From positions 310,001 through 374,000 of the forward strand of contig NZ_QZWZ01000001.1 in the NCBI RefSeq assembly GCF_003601975.1: 64,000 bases of DNA, given 5' to 3'. The notes beneath the pieces were generated by a model that saw nothing but the letters and a program-made list of their open reading frames with translations, did not search any database and was not told the origin of the DNA. The stretch comes from Mesorhizobium waimense (GTDB lineage Bacteria; Pseudomonadota; Alphaproteobacteria; Rhizobiales; Rhizobiaceae). The first letter of the stretch is position 1. The number at the start of each line of letters is the position of its first letter. Positions 38,095-45,845 of this stretch are shown one piece after another. A program made the translations under genes and the position numbers.

Positions 38095-38652
38095 TTACTT
38101 TGGCTTTCGGCCGAGCCCCATCGATTTGGCCAGCGTCGAACGACGTGCGGAATAATTTGCCGCCACCATCGGGTAGTCGGACGGCAAGTTCCACTTCGTT
38201 CGATATTGATCCGGCGTCAGGCCATAGTGTACCCCGATATGCCGTTTCAATGACTTGAAGCGCTTGCCATCTTCGAGGCAGACGATGAAGTCGGGCGTCA
38301 CAGATTTTCTTACGGGAACGGCAGCTTTGAGTTCGCCAGGCTGGACGGTGGGAACTCCAACTGAAATGACCTTAAGTGACGTGTAAATCTGGCCGATGAA
38401 ATTTGGAAGGTCGGCGGCAGGAAGAGGGTTGTTTGAAATGTAGGCCGACACGACATCGGCAGCTATCGAAACAAGGGGGTCGAGATTATCTTGGTGCAGC
38501 ACAGGGAGCGTCACTTCGGGGGCTTTGAGTGTTTTGCGGGGGGATTTTCCGAGGGCGGAATTTATGTAATGGGGAGTGCCAATCTTGGTCGGGGGCTTTT
38601 CGGGTCTGTCTTTGATCTTGCTTAGGGTTGGCTTTGTGTAGGGTTTCTTCAA
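38095..38652 (-). CDS. MucR/Ros-family zinc-finger transcriptional regulator
   Basis: A 185-residue regulator. The MucR core begins at DPLVSIAADVVSAYISNNPL and carries the prokaryotic zinc finger VCLEDGKRFKSLKRHIGVHY. The second Cys of the usual C-x2-C is Asp here, giving a Cys-Asp-His-His set; such variants are known among Mesorhizobium Ros homologues. Another feature is a ~53-residue basic N-terminal extension (MKKPYTKPTLSKIKDRPEKP). The TTG at 38652 has AGAGG five bases upstream, supporting the long form. MucR/Ros proteins bind AT-rich DNA and control exopolysaccharide, motility and their own promoter. A palindrome 67 bp upstream (38719-38737) recurs before neighbouring genes. Confidence 0.88.
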   Translation of the reverse strand: MKKPYTKPTLSKIKDRPEKPPTKIGTPHYINSALGKSPRKTLKAPEVTLPVLHQDNLDPLVSIAADVVSAYISNNPLPAADLPNFIGQIYTSLKVISVGVPTVQPGELKAAVPVRKSVTPDFIVCLEDGKRFKSLKRHIGVHYGLTPDQYRTKWNLPSDYPMVAANYSARRSTLAKSMGLGRKPK

Positions 38653-38718
38653 AGATGCCTCTCATTGGCAAGGCTGCCGCTGTTACTGATGCTCAGGATT
38701 CCAGTGCCGGAAAGCAAA

Positions 38719-38737
38719 GTGTGGGAAAATTTCACAC
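38719..38737. promoter_or_regulatory. GTGTG-N9-CACAC palindrome upstream of mucR-like gene
   Basis: GTGTGGGAAAATTTCACAC: 5-bp outer arms around a GGAAAATTT core, ~67 bp upstream of the mucR-like start. It resembles three GTGG(G)-A/T-CCCAC sites at 38918, 41308 and 41454, so it may be an operator of one regulator, possibly the MucR-like protein itself. Confidence 0.45.
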
Positions 38738-38917
38738 ATGTCAACTGGGGAGAAGTTCTCTAACCGAAGGCGAGGATTTCCGTCACTGGGTTTAGCTGCT
38801 GGATCGGTGACTGGCCCACGGCTTTCAGTCTTGATCGGGTGCAAATTTCGAGACGCAGGAGCCATCTGAGACATCGACCTTCGGTGTCTCCCCCCTCTCT
38901 CCTGTCACAGTCCTCTT

Positions 38918-38934
38918 GTGGAAACATTTCCCAC
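38918..38934. promoter_or_regulatory. GTGG-AAACATTTC-CCAC palindrome upstream of DUF6502 gene
   Basis: GTGGAAACATTTCCCAC, 17 bp with one imperfect pair in each half, 70 bp before the DUF6502 start. It has the same spacing as the sites at 41308 and 41454. Confidence 0.45.
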
Positions 38935-39003
38935 GGACTATTTTCAGCGAGGGTTTTCGAGGGATGGATGGTCGATTTCTTGACTGGCTAGTGAAGGACG
39001 GCG

Positions 39004-39873
39004 ATGAGCAAATCGGGGGGACAATATCTGGACGCCAATGGGGTCCAGGGCGCGTTGAACCGGGCTCTTCGCCCGTTGGTGCGATTGGCGATCAAGTGCG
39101 GGGTGACGTTTCCGACCTTCGTCGACCTGCTGCGTCAGCTCTATGTCAATGTGGCGGAGCATGAATTCGCCTTGCCCGACAAGCAGCAGACCGACAGCAG
39201 GGTCAGCTTGCTGACCGGCGTTCACCGGAAGGAGGTCAGTCGGCTAAGAGGCGCAGGGGCTCCGGTGCGGGTGGTGCCCGACTCTGTCTCCAGGACGAGT
39301 GCCATCGTTGCGCGTTGGCTTGCGGATCCGTCGTTTGTCGATGCCAAGGGCATTCCGTTGCCCTTGCCGCGAGCGAGCGAGGCCGGAGAGGCATCCTTTG
39401 CCAGCCTCGTGGAATCGGTAACGCGCGATTTGCGGCCGCGGGCCGTCCTGGACGATTGGCTCGATCGAAAGCTCGTTGAGGTCGACGAGAACGATCGCAT
39501 CGTTCTCATGGAAGGAGCGATGGTGCCGCGAGGCGACGGCGAGGTTCGGCTCTACTACTTTGCCCGAAATCTCGGGGATCATGCCGCCGCCGCCGTCCAG
39601 AACATCCTGGCGGACGATCCGCCCTTCCTCGAGCGTGCCGTCCACTATGACGGGCTATCCGAACAGCTTGCCAAATCGCTCGAGGCCTATAGCCGCAAAC
39701 TCGCAATCGAGACGCTGCTCCACCTGAACAAGCATGCGAACCAGGCCATCCAAAGTGATCCCGGCGGGACCAGCCGGTGGAATTGCGGCATCTATATTCT
39801 GACCTCGGATGGGACTTCGCTCATTGCCGAAGAATCGCCCCAGCAAAAGGATGCTGGCGGGGAGACCTCATGA
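39004..39873 (+). CDS. DUF6502 family protein
   Basis: A 289-residue cytoplasmic protein. The N-terminal part (ALNRALRPLVRLAIKCGVTFPTFVDLLRQLYVNVA) and SRVSLLTGVHRKEVSRLR resemble a winged-helix DNA-binding region and match DUF6502 as I know it; a regulatory role is inferred. The C-terminal half has an Asp/Glu-rich middle and no catalytic motif. AAGGA precedes the ATG. Its stop overlaps the start of the DUF5666 gene (ATGA), so the pair is co-translated, an arrangement I recall from other rhizobia. A palindrome 70 bp upstream may be its operator. Confidence 0.75.
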   Translation: MSKSGGQYLDANGVQGALNRALRPLVRLAIKCGVTFPTFVDLLRQLYVNVAEHEFALPDKQQTDSRVSLLTGVHRKEVSRLRGAGAPVRVVPDSVSRTSAIVARWLADPSFVDAKGIPLPLPRASEAGEASFASLVESVTRDLRPRAVLDDWLDRKLVEVDENDRIVLMEGAMVPRGDGEVRLYYFARNLGDHAAAAVQNILADDPPFLERAVHYDGLSEQLAKSLEAYSRKLAIETLLHLNKHANQAIQSDPGGTSRWNCGIYILTSDGTSLIAEESPQQKDAGGETS

Positions 39874-40952
39874 GCTGGAGGCTGACGAGGCGGGATTTTC
39901 TGACGCTTGGCGTTGGCCTTCCGGCAGTGTTTGGCGGCATGTCTGCAAGAGCGACAGAGCAGCCGAAGGACCAAGGGATCGGCGGTACCGGCTGGACGGC
40001 TGGGACGGACAGTGATCAGGGCATCGGCGGCACCGGCATTGTAGGAACCATCCAGCGTTTCGGCAGCATTTTCGTCAATGACGTGCGCGTTGCCTATCAG
40101 CCGGATGTGCCGGTGTTCGTCGACGGAGTTCGTGTCACCTCGAGCAACCTGAAGGTAGGGCAGGTCGTTCGGATCGCGGTGGAACAGCAGGCAGGTCAGC
40201 CCGTCACCCGCGCGATCCATGTCACCAGCGAGGTGGTCGGCCCTGTCGAGCGCGCAGCTGCCGGCTCAATGTCGGTCCTGGGGCAGGACATCGACACCAG
40301 TCAAATTACTGAGGGATTGGCGGTCAGGACGGGTGATGTCGTGGCCGTCTACGGCATTCGCCGGCCCGATGGAAAAATCGTTGCGAGCTTGATCGAGGCC
40401 AAGCCCGACTTGATAGAGGCCAGACCCGATGAAACGCTATATTCGGTTCGCGGCCTGGCAATCGTGAAGTCCGGCGAACTGCTGGTCGGGCGGCTCAAGA
40501 TCGGACCAAGATCATCAGAGTTTGCAAATCGGCGCGTTCAGTTGACTCTGACCAAGGCCGACGGCGGATACAGAGTGGTGCATCTGGAGGCGGAAGCTCC
40601 GGTTCCGCAGGCCTATGTCGCAAGCATCCTGTACGAGACTTTTCTGCAACGTCGGGGACACGAGCTCAAGTCAGGTTTGGGCGTCGCCATCGACGACCAA
40701 AACGGCGATTCGAAATCGACGGGCAATGTCCGGGCGTTTCTCGATGTCAGGTTTGACCGAGAGGGGAATATTGTTTCGGCGTCACGTCGAGACAATGCCG
40801 GCACCCAATCGCCAAACCAACCCAGCCCGCCGCCCGGTCAACATCCCCCTGGCCCAGGCGGGCCGGGTGGCCCAGGCGGACCGGGCGGACCGGGAGGCCC
40901 TGGCGGGCCCGGCGGTCCTGGCGGCGAACCCGACGGCCCGGGTGGGCCTTAG
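39870..40952 (+). CDS. Tat-exported DUF5666 protein with collagen-like tail
   Basis: A 360-residue exported protein. The Tat signal LTRRDFLTLGVGLPAVFGG is followed by two GIGGTG motifs (residues ~32-55), then OB-fold-like DUF5666 units (GTIQRFGSIFVNDVRVAY, SNLKVGQVVRIAVEQQ; GDVVAVYGIRRPDGKIVAS). The last ~45 residues are PGGPGGPGG-type collagen-like repeats. The tail suggests surface exposure, flexible spacing or adhesion. The role is unknown; the partner is the DUF6502 protein encoded in overlap upstream. Confidence 0.85.
   Translation: MSWRLTRRDFLTLGVGLPAVFGGMSARATEQPKDQGIGGTGWTAGTDSDQGIGGTGIVGTIQRFGSIFVNDVRVAYQPDVPVFVDGVRVTSSNLKVGQVVRIAVEQQAGQPVTRAIHVTSEVVGPVERAAAGSMSVLGQDIDTSQITEGLAVRTGDVVAVYGIRRPDGKIVASLIEAKPDLIEARPDETLYSVRGLAIVKSGELLVGRLKIGPRSSEFANRRVQLTLTKADGGYRVVHLEAEAPVPQAYVASILYETFLQRRGHELKSGLGVAIDDQNGDSKSTGNVRAFLDVRFDREGNIVSASRRDNAGTQSPNQPSPPPGQHPPGPGGPGGPGGPGGPGGPGGPGGPGGEPDGPGGP
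40851..40949 (+). repeat. Gly-Pro-Gly repeat tract in DUF5666 gene
   Basis: About eleven GGCCCxGGC/GGxCCGGGC-type 9-base units encode tandem (PGG) triplets. Such tracts can expand or contract by slippage, so tail length may vary between strains. Confidence 0.75.
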
Positions 40953-41307
40953 CAGTCGATCGCCCTACGGGCATCCGCTGCGTGGCCAGGCCTGTTGGGT
41001 CCAATGTCGGGCGTCGCGCCGAGGAGCGCCCAAACCCTTCAAAAATTGCTGCTGGCGAGGTCGTTTCAAGAAAAGCGATGATCCGGCCGGCCTGTCTTCG
41101 GGGATAGACGAAAACAGACCGGCCGGGGCAGCCGTAAGACGGGCTCGCTCAAACGGGGGGAGCTCGCTCGAGCCTCTTTTTGTCGGCTGCTTTCGGCGGA
41201 TCACATAGGACGGGGGATCCGCCGAGACTCGATTCCGGCACATTGCATGGCAGGGATCGAAGTACCTTGCTCCTCTTCTGCATCAGCATCGCTGACCAAT
41301 TCAGACT

Positions 41308-41324
41308 GTGGGAAATTTACCCAC
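41308..41324. promoter_or_regulatory. GTGGG-AAATTTA-CCCAC palindrome
   Basis: 17-bp palindrome; including flanking bases the arms are TGTGGG/CCCACA. It lies ~300 bp before the glycosyltransferase start. Confidence 0.5.
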
Positions 41325-41453
41325 AAGTCAATTCCCCATGCTTCAATTTTCTTAGGCGCCCGCGAATGCCGGCGGCCGAACTCCATCGTGACTGACCGCA
41401 GACGCAAGCCAAGCAGGCCCCTCGCGACGCGAAAAACATTCGGTGCTCTTGAC

Positions 41454-41470
41454 GTGGGTAATTTTCCCAC
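41454..41470. promoter_or_regulatory. GTGGG-TAATTTT-CCCAC palindrome
   Basis: 17-bp palindrome; including flanking bases the arms are ACGTGGG/CCCACGT, the most perfect copy. It lies ~155 bp before the glycosyltransferase start and 146 bp after the previous copy, about 14 helical turns. Confidence 0.5.
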
Positions 41471-41625
41471 GTATGCGACTCCCGGGAAAGCATTTTCTAA
41501 GAAATCGAAGGCCGGAACAGAGATTAGACAAGAGCTGCCGCAGTAATAAGGTCTGAACAGGCATGAGTACTATTATGGCAACTGGATCGCCTTGATAGTG
41601 CGGAAGCTTTACCAAGGGCAAATCA

Positions 41626-43062
41626 TTGAAAAAACTGTATATCGATGCCACCCTGCCGTTCCGGTGGGGGCCTCATCCGCCTGTGGGCATCCCTCGCGTC
41701 GAAACAGCACTCATCCGTCAGGCCCTTCGATGGAAGACCTCGCCGGTCAGTTTCTTCGTTGTGGACAAACAGGGGCAGGGTCAGACGTTGAGCGAAGTAG
41801 AGCTTCGCTATCTAAGGCAGCTGGTTGACGGTGAGCTGCCGCAACCCGTCGAGGGCGAAGAAAGCTCCTATCCGACCCGCCTTTGGAAAGTGTTGTCGAT
41901 CATGCGGGCCGCGCCGTTCGTTTTTGGGCGTGAGTTTGATCGCGTGGCGGCGATCTTCGTAGCGGGTTGCGAGAAGAGAAGCGGGATCAAGTTTCAACTG
42001 TCCAAGACGGCCATTCGCCTCTTCAAAATCATGAAATCATACCTGCGCCCGAAAAGAACCGTCACAAAGGATCCGCTAAAAGATAAGGACGCCATATGCT
42101 TTCTTTCGAGCGCGAGCATACACGAAATTGCCTCAAAGAAGCTGACGGAAAACATCAGGTCCGGCATTTTCACTCTGATGCACGACCTCATCCCAATCGA
42201 CTTCCCGCAATTCGTCGGCCCTCATCACGCCCGCGGTTTCGTCCGCAACACGGCATGGCAAATTGAAAATTCGCACCTGCTCGTCTGCGTGTCGAAATAC
42301 ACCGCCGACAGGGTGAGGTGCCATGCAACGACATCCGCTCCCGGCCGGGTTCCGGAAATCGCGGTTGCATCGCCTGGCGCCTTTCTCAAGGAAGGCGTCG
42401 CGGATCGACGGATGTCGCGCGAAAGGCAAATTGAAGGCCGGAAGTTCGTTCTCTATTGCTCGACGATCGAGATCAGAAAGAATCACATCCTGCTCCTCAA
42501 GGTATGGCATCGACTTCTGCCCATCCTGGGCGATCGGCTGCCGACGCTCGTCTTTTGCGGCCGCTGGGGGTGGATGTATGAAGAGCTGGTCGCCTTCATG
42601 GCGGAGCATCCGGAGCTTCGCGAATGGGTTCAATTTCGCGCCAACGTGACGGATCAGGAGCTTGCGGGGCTCTATCGGGGCGCTGAATTCAGCGTCTATC
42701 CTTCCGTCGCAGAAGGCTGGGGCCTGGGGGCGGCCGAGTGCCTCGATTTCGGATTGCCGGTCCTCATCTCCGACGCACCGTCGCTGGCGGAGGCGACACA
42801 GGGACTGATGCCGACTATACCGGCGCGCAATGTCGAAGCATGGTGCGCTGCGGTCGCCAAAGCCTGCACGGATCCGGCCTGGCTTGACCAACTGCGCCAA
42901 ACGATCGCGTTGCGGTACCGCCCGATCCGCGAGCAAGAGTTCTTCGCGACCTTATTCAGCCATGTGTCTGCGCTGGATTTAGGCGATTTTGGGCAGGAGA
43001 ACTTCTGGCCGGATTCCGTGGCGACCAAGGCAAGCCGGCAGCCCGAGCGAATTGATGGCTGA
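41626..43062 (+). CDS. GT4-type glycosyltransferase
   Basis: A 478-residue GT-B-fold glycosyltransferase. The acceptor domain (~1-250) includes IYDATLPFRWGP-like LYIDATLPFRWG and MHDLIPIDFPQFV. The donor domain (~270-450) has the YCSTIEIRKNHILLLKVW start, VFCGRWGW, and the E-x7-E donor-sugar motif region PSVAEGWGLGAAECLDFGLPV. It likely transfers a hexose from a nucleotide-sugar onto an exopolysaccharide or capsule chain. The TTG start at 41626 follows an AAGGG at a loose distance. Its stop overlaps the next gene by 8 bp, so the two are linked. Two palindromes upstream may place it under the same regulator as the mucR region. Confidence 0.88.
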   Translation: MKKLYIDATLPFRWGPHPPVGIPRVETALIRQALRWKTSPVSFFVVDKQGQGQTLSEVELRYLRQLVDGELPQPVEGEESSYPTRLWKVLSIMRAAPFVFGREFDRVAAIFVAGCEKRSGIKFQLSKTAIRLFKIMKSYLRPKRTVTKDPLKDKDAICFLSSASIHEIASKKLTENIRSGIFTLMHDLIPIDFPQFVGPHHARGFVRNTAWQIENSHLLVCVSKYTADRVRCHATTSAPGRVPEIAVASPGAFLKEGVADRRMSRERQIEGRKFVLYCSTIEIRKNHILLLKVWHRLLPILGDRLPTLVFCGRWGWMYEELVAFMAEHPELREWVQFRANVTDQELAGLYRGAEFSVYPSVAEGWGLGAAECLDFGLPVLISDAPSLAEATQGLMPTIPARNVEAWCAAVAKACTDPAWLDQLRQTIALRYRPIREQEFFATLFSHVSALDLGDFGQENFWPDSVATKASRQPERIDG

Positions 43063-43918
43063 GCAGTCAACCCTTTCGTCGAGTGTAACGGGAACCAGCA
43101 TGGATGTTTCAACAGTCGGCGGATCGCTGAAACAGTTTGGAGACGGTGCCGTCCGCGTCCGTGTCATGGGCACGCCGAGATCCGGCACGAACCTCGCGAA
43201 GTATCTGGTCGAGCGCTATCTGAAGGTACCTGTCGTTTTCGACGAAGGGTTTTGGAAACACGGGATTTTTCCCGCCCTCATGAGCGGGCGTGATTTGCAA
43301 TATGGAGAATTGCCGATCGTCGTCATGAGCAAGGACCCGGTTACCCAACTTCTGTCGTGGTATCGACTTGCCAGGAACGATGGAATTTTCAAGCCGAGTG
43401 GATATCTCAGTTCGTTTCTGACCGGACCGTTCGAAATCAGGCAGGATTTTACGGAGCCCAAGCAAATGGAATACCGGTACCGGAATCCATCGGACTATTG
43501 GAACCAGTTTTATTTCGCAATGGAGGCACTGCGGCGTACCGGCGCTCCGGTGCATTTCGTATGCTATGAAGAGCTCGCTTCATTTCCGGCCTCGTCGCTG
43601 AATTCGATTTCCCGTTTTCTTGATCTTTCTTCGCCTTTCGATGCCGGCAGTGCCGTGGCAATGCCGCAGCACGCGCTCGGCGCGAGCAATGACATCGACC
43701 AGGCTGGGAGCTCAACAGAGAATCAGACTCCGTTCGATCCCGCACGTGCCGAACTGGCATCTGCTCTTGCCCGGATCGGATGGCGCAATGCGATGACCAT
43801 CCTTCGCGACATCGACGATGATGTCATGAGCGCGACGGGACGAGCCGGGTTTCGCAAGATGTGCCGAGACGCAGCCGGCCCTGCAGCGATGCTGAGGTCG
43901 CTGGTCGGCTTCTGGTGA
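43055..43918 (+). CDS. Sulfotransferase-like protein
   Basis: A 287-residue protein with a P-loop-like PAPS-binding motif VRVMGTPRSGTNLAKYLVERY near residue 40, followed by MSKDPVTQLLSWYRL (reminiscent of the 3'-phosphate-binding RDPxxxxxS motif, here KDPVTQLLS) and HFVCYEELASFP (the EELx.. helix). This fits the bacterial sulfotransferase family acting on polysaccharides. The catalytic base is not certain. The ATG at 43055 overlaps the glycosyltransferase stop; the frame opens further upstream. Together with the glycosyltransferase it suggests a sulfated surface glycan (inference). Confidence 0.75.
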   Translation: MAEQSTLSSSVTGTSMDVSTVGGSLKQFGDGAVRVRVMGTPRSGTNLAKYLVERYLKVPVVFDEGFWKHGIFPALMSGRDLQYGELPIVVMSKDPVTQLLSWYRLARNDGIFKPSGYLSSFLTGPFEIRQDFTEPKQMEYRYRNPSDYWNQFYFAMEALRRTGAPVHFVCYEELASFPASSLNSISRFLDLSSPFDAGSAVAMPQHALGASNDIDQAGSSTENQTPFDPARAELASALARIGWRNAMTILRDIDDDVMSATGRAGFRKMCRDAAGPAAMLRSLVGFW

Positions 43919-44006
43919 GGTCTGTCGCCTCATGCACCGCAGACCGTAGCGGGCATCGCGCGGTCTTCACGGTGCCAGCTTGGCCCGAATCGGCTAAGCC
44001 TTGCGC

Positions 44007-44720
44007 ATGCAGGAAACGTCCCTTTACACACCGGTGAAGCGGTTCCTCGAGAACCTCGATTTCTCCGTCAAAGGTGAGATCGGCGGCTGCGATATCGTCG
44101 GCGTGCGCGACGGCGAGCCGCCCGTGGTCGTCATTTGCGAGCTGAAACTGCAGTTCAACCTCGAACTCGTGCTCCAGGCAGTCGATCGCGCCGCAGCCTG
44201 CGACGAGGTCTGGCTTGCCGCACGCATGTCGGCACGCGGCAAGGGACGCGAGCACGATCGCCGCTTCCGCGCGCTGTGCCGGCGCCTTGGCTTCGGCCTG
44301 CTGGGCGTCAGCGGCAAGGGCGAGGTCGAACTGCTGCTCAGCCCCGCCGCCTTGCCGCCACGGCGTGACCCGAGGCGACGGTCGCGGCTGGTCCAGGAGC
44401 ATCAGCGCCGGCGTGGCGATCCCGCAGCCGGCGGCAGTACGCGCGTGCCGATCATGACCGCCTACCGGCAGGACGCGCTGGCCTGCGCCGCCGCCATGGC
44501 CGATGGCCCGAAGCGGCCGCGCGACCTGAAGGCCATTTCATCACGCGCGGCCAGCATCCTGCTGCACAATTACTATGGCTGGTTTGCGAGGGCCGAGCGC
44601 GGGGTCTACGCGCTGACCGAACTCGGCCTTGCCGCCGTGCAATCACATGGGATCCTTCAGGGTTCGCTGCAGGTCTTCCCGAATGAGGCTAATCAACTCG
44701 GAATGAAGGTCGGCGCGTGA
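44007..44720 (+). CDS. DUF2161 family protein (predicted PD-(D/E)XK nuclease fold)
   Basis: A 237-residue protein. The N-terminal half matches DUF2161: LYTPVKRFLENLDFSVKGEIGGCDIVGV...VVICELKLQFNLELVLQAVDR, in which GGCDIVG and CELKL supply the Asp and Glu-x-Lys of a PD-(D/E)XK-type active site. The C-terminal part is basic and winged-helix-like. A nuclease or DNA-repair role is suggested by the fold. The ATG at 44007 gives the family N-terminus; a TTG at 44001 is in frame. Its 3' end overlaps the convergent hydrolase gene by 78 bp. Confidence 0.82.
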   Translation: MQETSLYTPVKRFLENLDFSVKGEIGGCDIVGVRDGEPPVVVICELKLQFNLELVLQAVDRAAACDEVWLAARMSARGKGREHDRRFRALCRRLGFGLLGVSGKGEVELLLSPAALPPRRDPRRRSRLVQEHQRRRGDPAAGGSTRVPIMTAYRQDALACAAAMADGPKRPRDLKAISSRAASILLHNYYGWFARAERGVYALTELGLAAVQSHGILQGSLQVFPNEANQLGMKVGA

Positions 44721-45710
44721 CCGGGTGCCGCCGTCCTCGCAGATCGGGTCGACCTCCCCGAACGATTTGAGCAATTCGGCGCCACCCGGCTTGCATTCCG
44801 GCAGGAAGCTGAAATGCACGGCGCCCGCCACCGTGGCGTATGTTCCTTGCGGTGCCAACGCTGCCAGTTTGTCGGCGATCACCGCTTCGGGGATCGTGTC
44901 GGCGCCGCCGAGGTTGATGAAGCTCATCGGGACCGCGATCTCTTTCAGGCTCTGTGCCTCATAGGCCTGAGCGAGACCTGGATCGATCAGCACCGCCGAT
45001 TTGATGCGGCGATCGAGGTTCGATCGTTCGAAGCGCGCTTTGTCGATTGTGCGCAGATCGACCTTGTCGACCCGTACCGGCTGATCATTGACATAGGCCT
45101 GGCCGCCCGCATACCAGGCGCAATCCCATTTGGCATAGGTGTCGCAATAGCGCGCATAGGCATCCAGGCTTGCACGGGCGCCGGCAATTTCCATCGCGGC
45201 GGACCCTCCGAGCGAAAAGCCGACGACGCCGATCTTGCTGCCGTCGACGACACCGCTCCACAGCGGATCGGCTGTCACGTCGTCGATCACGGCGGAAAGG
45301 TCTTGCGTGCGTTCCCACAGTTTCGGCGTATCGGCCGGCGTCGAGTCGCCGCTGGTCGTGCCGGGGTGATTGGGTCCCGCCACGACAAAGCCGGCCTTGG
45401 CCAGTTCCGTCGCCAGCCAGGCCATGCCCTGAACGCGGCCGCCGGATCCGTGCGACAGCACGATCAACGGAAACCGCCCTTCGTGCAGCGGCGCGTTCTT
45501 CGATGCCGGCGCGCCCTTGAAGACCTTGTTGTCGCCCACGAGAGCGGCTTCGCCCCCGGCCGCTGCCGGGTACCATACGGTCACCGCGAGGTCCCGCCCG
45601 CGTTCGGGCGCGGCGACTTTGATTTCGCGCACGCCGACCTCGGCGGCTTGGCTGGGAGCGATGAATGCGGCGGTGAGCACTGCGGCAGAGAGAAGATGGG
45701 AAAGCGTCAT
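44643..45710 (-). CDS. Secreted alpha/beta hydrolase (dienelactone hydrolase/PAF-acetylhydrolase-like)
   Basis: A 355-residue exported esterase-like enzyme. Signal peptide SHLLSAAVLTAAFIAPSQA-AE. The oxyanion region is VLSHGSGGRVQGM, the nucleophile Ser is in GVVGFSLGGSAAMEIAG, an acid Asp lies in AVLIDPGLAQ and the His in TVAGAVHFSFLPEC near the end. COG4188-type proteins of this sort hydrolyse esters or lactones; the substrate is unknown. The ATG at 45710 was chosen for the signal peptide; the open frame extends to 45815. It runs convergent into the DUF2161 gene. Confidence 0.87.
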   Translation of the reverse strand: MTLSHLLSAAVLTAAFIAPSQAAEVGVREIKVAAPERGRDLAVTVWYPAAAGGEAALVGDNKVFKGAPASKNAPLHEGRFPLIVLSHGSGGRVQGMAWLATELAKAGFVVAGPNHPGTTSGDSTPADTPKLWERTQDLSAVIDDVTADPLWSGVVDGSKIGVVGFSLGGSAAMEIAGARASLDAYARYCDTYAKWDCAWYAGGQAYVNDQPVRVDKVDLRTIDKARFERSNLDRRIKSAVLIDPGLAQAYEAQSLKEIAVPMSFINLGGADTIPEAVIADKLAALAPQGTYATVAGAVHFSFLPECKPGGAELLKSFGEVDPICEDGGTRSRADLHSELISLIREDLQRTLKDPM

Positions 45711-45845
45711 GGAAATCTCGCTCGGTTGCAAAGGACCAGCGACGACTTGCAGATAGCGCTTCCCGCTGCGTCCTCGATCGCGATTGAGGTCGTGCTCGAT
45801 CGCGATATGAGCCATTATTCCCGCATCTGATCGCCTCCTCGGGAC

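Larger units (their letters stand above)
40953..41625. other. Intergenic region upstream of glycosyltransferase
   Basis: A 673-bp gap without a convincing gene. It contains an imperfect hairpin (41083-41126; arms CCGGCCGGCCTGT and ACAGACCGGCCGG) that could end the DUF5666 transcript, and two GTGGG-N7-CCCAC palindromes (listed separately). Confidence 0.55.

Noticed and set aside
40615..41208. 197-codon plus-strand frame running past the end of the DUF5666 gene
   Set aside because: Out of frame with the Tat/DUF5666 protein and made of shadow plus intergenic sequence; no RBS or domain.
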